This document shows positions 8,974 to 15,596 of a stretch of 64,000 nt of DNA, piece after piece. Made by a program: the position numbers and the translations under genes. Position 1 is the stretch's first letter. Each line of letters starts with the position of its first letter. The stretch is taken from contig NZ_JAQNDL010000004.1 of NCBI RefSeq assembly GCF_028368995.1, forward strand, positions 504,001 through 568,000, given 5' to 3'. Below the pieces are notes generated by a model. It saw only the letters and a list, made by a program, of their open reading frames with translations. It did no database searches and was not told the origin of the DNA. This DNA is from Nannocystis bainbridge. GTDB lineage: Bacteria > Myxococcota_A > Polyangia > Nannocystales > Nannocystaceae.

Positions 8974-11900
8974 ATGTCGACCGCCACGGCCCATCCGCTT
9001 TCGTTCGACGCGCCGCCGCAGCCCGCGGCGCGCCCCGACGTGCGCGAGCGCCTGCAGGCGGCGCTGGAGCACGCGTCGCACTACTTGCCGGCCCAGGCGC
9101 CGCTCGAGGTGTTCGTCCACCACAACACGCTGCACGCGTTCCAGCACCTGCCGTTCCACGCGGCGATCCGCGAGGCCCAGACCAAGCTGCGGGTCCGCGG
9201 GTACCTGACCAAAGAGACATATCGTGAGTTGTTGGCGAGCGGACGGATCCGCGAGGACGACCTCGACGCGGTGCTGGCCGACGAGCGGTTCCCGGGCGAG
9301 CCGATCGCGCCCGGGTTCCCGAGCCGCGACGTCGCCGCGGCGCTGGTGATCCGCCACGGGGTCGGCGCCGAGACGATCGCCCACCTGCGCTGGAACCTGG
9401 TCGAGAAGGACGCGGCCAACCGGTTCGACGGCGACATCCGCCAGGGGCCGCGCGACGCGATCGTCCGCAGCACGCGGGCCTGGCTCGAGCAGGAGGTCGC
9501 GGCCGCCGGCGGGCCGGCGGGCGCGCGCGAGGTCGCGGCCAAGGTCGTGAGCCCGACGCCCGGCGAGCGCGCCCTCGATCCGCTGCGCAAGCTCGGCGCG
9601 CTGCTCGGCCGCCGCGTCGACCCACGCGACCTGATGGGGGCGTTCGCGTGCAACCCGGAGCTGTTCTCGGTGCGCGCGCTGTGGACCGCCTGCGTCCGCG
9701 CGTGCGAGCACCTCGAGGGCCAGCCGTGCCCGCAGGACACGCCGGCGGTGTTTCATCGCGACCTGCTGCTGCGCACCAGCGGCGAGGATCCGAACGACCT
9801 GGTCCACGCCCACCTGATCCCGCTGTGCGCGGCGTTCCTCGACCGCGGGCAGTCGTACTGGACGATGCCGGACCGCGAGCGCGGGTTCTTCCGCGCGTGG
9901 TCGAAGGTGCTGTCGTCGGGCCTCGGCGTGCGCCCGGCGTGGCTGGCGGGCCTCGGCGAGCGTCTGCGCGACTGGGACGCGCGCAAGCTCGGGGCCGAGG
10001 ACGTGGTGGTCGAGCTGCTGGCCGAGCTCGGGATCGCCGACGACGAGCTCGCGGCGTTCGTCGAGCACACGCTGCTGCAGCTGCCGGGGTGGGCGGGGAT
10101 GTTCCACCGGCTGGAGAGCGCGCCGGGGCCGATCGGTCGCACGCGCGCGCAGGTCCACTTGATCGACTACATGGCGGTGCGGCTGACGCTCGACCTGTTC
10201 GCGTACTGCGACGTCGGGGCGCGGCTCGGCCTGCGCGGCCAGGCCCGCGCGATCCGGGCGGCCTGCGCCGGGCTGCCGCAGATCTCGGGGCCGAAGCAGC
10301 GCGGCCGCCACGACACCTCGTGGCCGCTGTTCCGCCTGTGTCAGCTCGCGGGGGTGTCGGCGGCGACGATCTACGCGGCCAGCCGGGCCGACGTCGAGGC
10401 GGTGCTGGCGTTCCTCGACGAGCTCGACGAGCCGACCCGGCTGCGCGTGCTCCACGAGGCGTACGAGCGCCGCTACCGGGTCGAGCTGCTCGACGCGCTG
10501 GCGGCCAACCTGGCCGCGCCGCCGCCGGTGACGACGCGGCCGCGGCATCAGGTGGTGTTCTGCATCGACGATCGCTTCGAGTCGTCGCGCCGCCACCTCG
10601 AGGAGATCGCGCCCGAGTGCGAGACCCTCGGCGCGGCCGGGTTCTTCGGCCTGGCGATCGCGTACCAGGGCATCGACGATCCGAGCACGTTCCCGCTGTG
10701 CCCGGTGGTGGTCGAGCCGCAGCACCGGATCGAGGAGCAGGCGCTGACGCGGCAGTTCAGCATCGCCGAGCTGCGCGCGAGCCGGCGCCGCCAGCTGGGC
10801 GAGATCGAGACGGCGTGGGGCCGGATGTCGCGCTCGCTGCTGCTCGGCTCGATCGTCACCGCGGTCGCCGGGTTCTTCGCCGCGATCCCGCTGCTGGCGA
10901 GCGTGTTCTCGCCGCGCGCGGCCGGGCGGATGCGCAAGGCGATCGCGCGCTGGTGGCTGCCCGAGCCGATGACCCGGCTGACGGAGCTGCGCGCCGAGCA
11001 GGACGGGACGCGCACGGCGCAGGTGATGTCGGGCTTCACGCTCGACGAGATGGCGACCCGGGTGGCGTCGCTGCTCGAGAACATGGGGATCGTGCACCGG
11101 TTCGGGAAGCTGATCGTGGTGCTCGGCCACGACTCGTCGAGCGTCAACAACCCGTACTTCCCGGCCTACTCGTGCGGGGCGTGCGGCGGCCGCTCGGGCG
11201 GGCCCAACGCGCGGCTGTTCGCGCGCATGGCCAATCAGTCGGGGGTGCGCGAGCGACTGGCAGCGCGCGGGATCGAGGTGCCGGCCGACACGGTGTTCGT
11301 CGGCGGGCTCTACGACACCGCCAACGACATGATCCGCCTCTACGACGCCGAGGACCTGCCCGACGCGGCGCTGCTCGAGCTGCGGGTGCTGTCGCCGCAG
11401 CTCGAAGAGATGTGCCGCCGCAACGCGCACGAGCGCTGCCGCCGGTTCGCGGCGGCGCCGCGGCGGGCCTCGCCCGAGCGCGACCAGCGGCACGTCGAGG
11501 GCCGCGCGTTCGACCTGGCGCAGGCGCGCCCGGAGCTCGGCCACGCGACCAATGCGGCCTGCTTCGTCGGCCGGCGCCCGCTGACCGCGGGCCTGTTCCT
11601 CGACCGGCGGGCGTTCCTCGTCTCGTACGATCCGGAGCAAGATCCGAAGGGCGCGATCCTCGAGCGGATCTTGCTGGCCGTCGGCCCCGTCGGCGCCGGC
11701 ATCAACCTCGAGTATTTCTTCTCGACCGTCGACGCCGAGCGGCTCGGCGCCGGGACCAAGCTGCCGCACAACGTCACCGGCCTGTTCGGGGTCATGAACG
11801 GGGCCAGCAGCGACCTGCGGACCGGGCTGCCGCGGCAGATGACGGAGATCCACGAGCCGGTGCGGCTGCACCTGGTGGTCGAGGCGACGCCGGCGACGCT

Positions 11901-12126
11901 GCTGGCGATCGCGGGCCGCCAGCCGATCGTCGCCGAGCTGGTGACGAACGAGTGGCTGCGGCTGTGCGCGGTCGACCCGGACACGCGCGCGATCCAGGTG
12001 TTCGACGCCCGCTTCGGCTTCCGCCCCTACACGCCCGTCAGCGCCGGGCTGCCGCGCGTCGCTCGCTCCGGCGACTGGTACGCCGGGCGCGACGGGTTCT
12101 TGCCGCCGGCGCTGATCCGTCCCTGA
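8974..12126 (+). CDS. dabA: DabA, inorganic carbon transporter catalytic-like subunit (DUF2309)
   Basis: 1050 residues from the ATG at 8974 (MSTATAHPLSF), since upstream sequence in this frame does not resemble the family. The N-terminus carries LEVFVHHNTLHAFQHLPFH, a DUF2309 hallmark. Residues C530 and D532 (VVFCIDDRF) and H719 and C734 (LGHDSSS, SCGACGG) show the +2 and +15 spacing of the zinc ligands described for DabA, where the site resembles a beta-carbonic anhydrase. DabA works with a proton-conducting membrane partner to convert CO2 to bicarbonate using the cation gradient. Here two NADH-dehydrogenase-like genes follow. It is on the long side for the family. The gene is unrelated in function to the upstream peptidase. 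Confidence 0.9.
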   Translation: MSTATAHPLSFDAPPQPAARPDVRERLQAALEHASHYLPAQAPLEVFVHHNTLHAFQHLPFHAAIREAQTKLRVRGYLTKETYRELLASGRIREDDLDAVLADERFPGEPIAPGFPSRDVAAALVIRHGVGAETIAHLRWNLVEKDAANRFDGDIRQGPRDAIVRSTRAWLEQEVAAAGGPAGAREVAAKVVSPTPGERALDPLRKLGALLGRRVDPRDLMGAFACNPELFSVRALWTACVRACEHLEGQPCPQDTPAVFHRDLLLRTSGEDPNDLVHAHLIPLCAAFLDRGQSYWTMPDRERGFFRAWSKVLSSGLGVRPAWLAGLGERLRDWDARKLGAEDVVVELLAELGIADDELAAFVEHTLLQLPGWAGMFHRLESAPGPIGRTRAQVHLIDYMAVRLTLDLFAYCDVGARLGLRGQARAIRAACAGLPQISGPKQRGRHDTSWPLFRLCQLAGVSAATIYAASRADVEAVLAFLDELDEPTRLRVLHEAYERRYRVELLDALAANLAAPPPVTTRPRHQVVFCIDDRFESSRRHLEEIAPECETLGAAGFFGLAIAYQGIDDPSTFPLCPVVVEPQHRIEEQALTRQFSIAELRASRRRQLGEIETAWGRMSRSLLLGSIVTAVAGFFAAIPLLASVFSPRAAGRMRKAIARWWLPEPMTRLTELRAEQDGTRTAQVMSGFTLDEMATRVASLLENMGIVHRFGKLIVVLGHDSSSVNNPYFPAYSCGACGGRSGGPNARLFARMANQSGVRERLAARGIEVPADTVFVGGLYDTANDMIRLYDAEDLPDAALLELRVLSPQLEEMCRRNAHERCRRFAAAPRRASPERDQRHVEGRAFDLAQARPELGHATNAACFVGRRPLTAGLFLDRRAFLVSYDPEQDPKGAILERILLAVGPVGAGINLEYFFSTVDAERLGAGTKLPHNVTGLFGVMNGASSDLRTGLPRQMTEIHEPVRLHLVVEATPATLLAIAGRQPIVAELVTNEWLRLCAVDPDTRAIQVFDARFGFRPYTPVSAGLPRVARSGDWYAGRDGFLPPALIRP

Positions 12127-12208
12127 CCTTTCGGACATGTTATTCAAGACATGCTCGAATCCACCCCGCTGCTGCCGATCCGTCCCTGACCTTTCGGACA
12201 TGGTCTTC
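12114..12208. repeat. Direct duplication of the dabA 3' end (63-bp offset)
   Basis: The segment from 12114 (gatccgtccctgacctttcg plus gacatg) is repeated from 12177, so a copy of the last dabA codons and stop lies in the gap before the next gene. Each copy carries two 14-bp units (12136 and 12150; 12199 and 12213). The ATG of the next gene at 12214 lies inside the last unit. Confidence 0.9.
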
Positions 12209-12213
12209 GCGTC

Positions 12214-13554
12214 ATGCTCGACCCCAACACGCTCGCACACGTGATCGCGCTGGCCCCGGCCGCGCCGGCGCTCGGCGGCCTCGTCATCGCCGTCCTGCTG
12301 GCGGCGCGGCTGGCCGGCGAGCGCGTGGTGGCGGCGGTGGCCCAGACGGCGATCGGCCTGGGCCTGTTGGGCCTGCTGGTGGGCTTGGTCGGCTGGGCGC
12401 TCGGGCCCGCGGGTCCGCTCGAGCTCGGGTTCGGCTCGTGGTACTCGGGCGCGGGCTACGACTTCCGCATCGACCTGCTGATCGACGGCCGCTCGGCGGC
12501 GGTGTCGGCCCTGGTGTCGCTGCTGCTGCTGGCGACCAGCCGGTTCTCGATCGCGTACCTGCACCGCGAGCCGGGCTTCAACCGGTTCTTCCTGCTGATG
12601 CTGCTGTTCGGCGCGGGCATGCAGACGCTGGTGCTGGCGGGCAACCTCGAGCTGCTGTTCGTCGGCTGGGAGATCGTCGGCATGACCTCGGTGCTGCTGG
12701 TCGGGTTCTTCCACGACCGCCAGGGGCCGGTGAAGGCGGCGACCCGGGTGCTGGTGACGTACCGGCTGTGTGACATCGGCCTGCTGACCGCGGGGGTGTC
12801 GCTGCATCGCTGGCTGCACACGAGCGACTGGATGGCGGCCGAGCAGGCGGCGCTGACGAGCCCGTGGCCTGCGACGTTCGTCGGCCTGTCGCTGGTGTTC
12901 GCGGCGATGGGCAAGTCGGCCCAGTTCCCGCTCGGGGGCTGGCTGCCGCGGGCGATGGAGGGGCCGACGGCCTCGTCGGCGGTGTTCTACGGCAGCCTCT
13001 CGGTGCACGCGGGGGTGTACCTGCTGCTGCGCGCGGCGCCGCTGCTCGAGCACTCGCTGGCGGCGCAGACGATGATGATCACGGTCGGCGCGATCACGGC
13101 GGTGATCTCGGCGATGAGCAGCCAGGCGAGCCCGGACGCGAAGTCGGCGGTGGCCTACGCGACGGCCAGCCAGGTCGGGCTGATGTTCGTCGAGATCGGG
13201 TTCGGGCTCTACACGATCGCGACGGTCCACCTCGTGGCCCACGCGATGCTGCGCTACTACCAGTTCCTGCGCACGCCATCGGCCTTGCAGGACGCGCTGG
13301 CCCGCCGCGCGGCGCTCGGCCGCACGGAGGCCGACGAGGGCGCGGTCCGCTGGGAGGCGCTCGGGCTGCGCACGCGCCGTTACGTGTACCGCATGGCGAT
13401 CGAGCGCTTCGACGTCGAGATCGCGCTCGACCGCTATGTGGTGCGCCCGGTGATGGCGCTGTCGCGCCGGCTCGATCGCCTCGAGTCGCAGCTGCTGGCG
13501 CTGCACGGCGAGTCGGACCGGCGCGGGCGCGGGTCGAAGGAGGATCGGCGATGA
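12214..13554 (+). CDS. dabB: NuoL/ND5-like membrane subunit, DabB type
   Basis: 446 residues, about a dozen hydrophobic segments. Complex I antiporter-like motifs are clear: NLELLFVGWEIVGMTSVLLVGFF, MGKSAQFPLGGWLPRAMEGPT and SYLxR-type SIAYLHREPGFNRFF. It is shorter than NuoL (about 600) but close to DabB/MpsA proteins. It should couple cation or proton flow to DabA. The start ATG lies in a 14-bp repeat unit (catgctcg). The stop overlaps the next gene (ATGA), so the two membrane subunits are translated together. The C-terminal tail (about residues 395-446) is polar and Arg-rich. Confidence 0.85.
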   Translation: MLDPNTLAHVIALAPAAPALGGLVIAVLLAARLAGERVVAAVAQTAIGLGLLGLLVGLVGWALGPAGPLELGFGSWYSGAGYDFRIDLLIDGRSAAVSALVSLLLLATSRFSIAYLHREPGFNRFFLLMLLFGAGMQTLVLAGNLELLFVGWEIVGMTSVLLVGFFHDRQGPVKAATRVLVTYRLCDIGLLTAGVSLHRWLHTSDWMAAEQAALTSPWPATFVGLSLVFAAMGKSAQFPLGGWLPRAMEGPTASSAVFYGSLSVHAGVYLLLRAAPLLEHSLAAQTMMITVGAITAVISAMSSQASPDAKSAVAYATASQVGLMFVEIGFGLYTIATVHLVAHAMLRYYQFLRTPSALQDALARRAALGRTEADEGAVRWEALGLRTRRYVYRMAIERFDVEIALDRYVVRPVMALSRRLDRLESQLLALHGESDRRGRGSKEDRR

Positions 13555-15023
13555 ACGCGTGGGTGCAGTACTCGCTGATCGTGCTGTGGCTGATGCCGCT
13601 GCTGGCCGCGGCGGCGCTGCGCTGGGGGGTGCGCGGGGCGAGCAAGCAGCGCGCGCTGGCGCTGGGGTTCGCGCTGCCGATCTTCGTGATCGCGTGCGCG
13701 CTGTTCGTCCACGAGGGCACGCGCCACGCGTACGCGGAGGATCACCTCGAGCAGGGTCTGGGCTGGTGGCACAGTCACTTCGCGATCGACGGGCTGAACG
13801 CGGTGCTGCTGCCGCTGACGGCCGGGCTGACGCTGGTGGCGCTGCTGATGACGCCGCGCGCCGACATGCGCGCGGGGCTGGCGGCCAAGATCATGGTGGT
13901 CGAGGGGGCGCTGATGGGCAGCTTCCTCGCGCTCGACGCGGGGGTGCTGTCAGGCTTCGTGGTGCTGTCGCTGCTGCCGCTGTGGTTCGACGCCAGGCAC
14001 CGCGGGTCGCGGCCGCTGCAGGTGATCCTGAAGTCGCTGGTGGTGGCGACGGGGCTGGCGCTGACGGTGGCGATGGTCGGGCTGGCGCTCGAGGCGTCGG
14101 CGGCGGGGGTGCAAAACCCGCTGGACCTGGTGGCGCTGGCCAAGAGCACGTACACGCCGTCGCCGTGGATCGGGACGCTGGTCCTGGCGGTGGCGCTGCT
14201 GCGCATGGGGATCGTGCCGCTGCACCTGTGGTTCCCGGCGACGGCGCAGCACAGCACGCCGCACCTGGCCCTCGTGACATGTTTGACGCCGCTCGGGTCG
14301 TTCATGCTGGCCCGCCTGGCGCTGGCGATCTTCCCGCGGGTGTTCGGACCGGCGGCGCCGCTGCTGATGGCGCTGGGGGTGGTCACTGCGCTGTACGGGG
14401 CGTTCCTGGCGCTGGGACAGTTCGACCTGCGCCGGATCGTGGCGTGGTTCTGGGTCAGCCAGTCCGGGCTGGTGCTGGCAGGCTTCGCAGGGCTCGACGA
14501 CGCGAGCGTGTCCGGGGCGCTGCTGCAGGCGATGTCGACGGTGGTGGAGTGCGGGGGGCTGATGCTGCTGACGCTGGCGGTGGAGGTGCGGGCGAACACG
14601 ACGGACCTGCGCAAGCTCGGGGGGCTGGCCCACAATGCGCCGCGGATGGCGACGGCGTACCTGATCCTGGCAGCCGCGGCGGTGGGGTTCCCGGGGACGA
14701 TCTCGTTCGTGGCGGAGGACCTGGTCGGGCAAGGGCTGCTGCGCGAGCACCCGTTCGTGGTGGGGCTGCTGTTCATCGTGACGGCGGTGAACGGGATCAC
14801 GCTGTGGCGGGCGTTCAAGCGCACGTTCCTGGGGCCGCCGTCGCCGCACGCGGACGATCTGCGCGGGTTCGAGGATCTGCGGCAGTGGGAGACGTATGCG
14901 ATCGCGGGGATGATCGGGACGCTGCTGCTCGGGGGGTTCCTGCCGGAGCCGCTGCTGGCGGTGCGGCGCGGGGTAGTCGATGCGATTGGGCGTATCGAGG
15001 CGCCGGTGGTCGACGGGCATTGA
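13551..15023 (+). CDS. NuoM/MrpD-like second membrane subunit of the Dab cluster
   Basis: 490 residues from the ATG at 13551, overlapping the previous stop by ATGA. It is a polytopic membrane protein. Antiporter-like family traits are VPLHLWFPATAQHSTPHLAL (the NuoM-like HTWLP region), FDLRRIVAWFWVSQSGLVLAGFAG and VGFPGTISFVAEDLVGQGLL. It is a different paralogue from the preceding NuoL-like protein. Classical Dab systems have one such subunit, so a DabA with two antiporter-like partners is worth noting. An alternative view is that the pair are remnants of a larger Mrp- or Nuo-like complex. A repeat-rich gap follows. Confidence 0.8.
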   Translation: MNAWVQYSLIVLWLMPLLAAAALRWGVRGASKQRALALGFALPIFVIACALFVHEGTRHAYAEDHLEQGLGWWHSHFAIDGLNAVLLPLTAGLTLVALLMTPRADMRAGLAAKIMVVEGALMGSFLALDAGVLSGFVVLSLLPLWFDARHRGSRPLQVILKSLVVATGLALTVAMVGLALEASAAGVQNPLDLVALAKSTYTPSPWIGTLVLAVALLRMGIVPLHLWFPATAQHSTPHLALVTCLTPLGSFMLARLALAIFPRVFGPAAPLLMALGVVTALYGAFLALGQFDLRRIVAWFWVSQSGLVLAGFAGLDDASVSGALLQAMSTVVECGGLMLLTLAVEVRANTTDLRKLGGLAHNAPRMATAYLILAAAAVGFPGTISFVAEDLVGQGLLREHPFVVGLLFIVTAVNGITLWRAFKRTFLGPPSPHADDLRGFEDLRQWETYAIAGMIGTLLLGGFLPEPLLAVRRGVVDAIGRIEAPVVDGH

Positions 15024-15054
15024 GCGGGCTCGCGTTTGCGGGGGGCGGGGGGTT

Positions 15055-15183
15055 CGCGTATTGCCGGATGTGACTCGCAAGGGGTCCGGGGATGACTCGG
15101 CTGCGAGTTCAGCGTCCCGATGACACCTCCTGCGTCGGGGTCATCCTGGCCTCGTATTCGCATCCGAGCCATCCCCGGACCCC
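15055..15183. repeat. Hairpin-forming element after the dab operon, copy 1
   Basis: A perfect 14-bp inverted repeat, ggggtccggggatg at 15081-15094 and its complement at 15170-15183, extends imperfectly to about 26 bp. The inner part also pairs (gatgac near 15118 with gtcatc near 15140). The left half (15055-15135) recurs at 15341-15420. It could be a small non-autonomous mobile element or a structured end of the dab transcript. Confidence 0.7.
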
Positions 15184-15249
15184 GTGCACGACACAGCCGT
15201 GAGAAGCCGACCCTCCGTCGTGGGCTTCGATGTCGGCTGGTCTTCGGGA

Positions 15250-15294
15250 CAGGTCGCTTGCGGCCTGTTCGACGGCCGTTCGGCCGCCGAACAG
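15250..15294. terminator. Strong hairpin with 14-bp repeat units, possible terminator
   Basis: ctgttcgacggcc at 15265-15277 pairs with ggccgccgaacag at 15282-15294 (12 of 13) around a four-base loop. The left arm coincides with two 14-bp family units (15250 and 15264). No T-run follows, so factor-independent termination is uncertain. Confidence 0.4.
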
Positions 15295-15340
15295 ACCGCT
15301 TTCTGGGGTCCTTTCGGAGGGCCCCCGAGGGCCGGGGGGG

Positions 15341-15420
15341 CGCGTATTGCCGGATGAGCGGTTCGAGGGGTCCGGGGATGACTCGGCGGCGAGTTCAGCT
15401 TCCCGAGGACCCTCTTGCGT
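15341..15420. repeat. Second copy of the left half of the hairpin element
   Basis: About 80 % identical to 15055-15135, including cgcgtattgccggatg and ggggtccggggatgactcgg; the right inverted arm is missing. With the hairpins and arrays it accounts for most of the 573-bp gap between the dab operon and the STAND gene; I see no gene there. Confidence 0.75.
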
Positions 15421-15492
15421 TCGGCTCGGTTCGGCTCGGGAGCGGCCTGGTGAGGCGATGAGAGAGGGCTTGATGGAGGATGGCCTTCAAGA

Positions 15493-15593
15493 CATGTCGA
15501 TGAGGACATGTCTCGGGGCGTGATGCGCTGAGGACGATGTGGCCTTCGGGGCATGTTCATGAGGACATGTCTCGGAAGACTTGTTGTGACGGC
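15493..15593. repeat. 14-bp tandem array (6-7 units)
   Basis: Units lie at 15493, 15507, 15521, then after a 17-bp irregular step at 15552, 15566 and 15580 (catgtcgatgagga, catgtctcggggcg, catgttcatgagga, catgtctcggaaga). It ends immediately before the stop codon of the minus-strand STAND gene. Confidence 0.85.
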
Positions 15594-15596
15594 GAG

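Noticed and set aside
8884..13506. Minus-strand frame of 1540 codons opposite dabA
   Set aside because: Antisense to the clearly recognisable dabA and NuoL-like genes; low-complexity Arg/Gln/His composition is typical of high-GC shadows.
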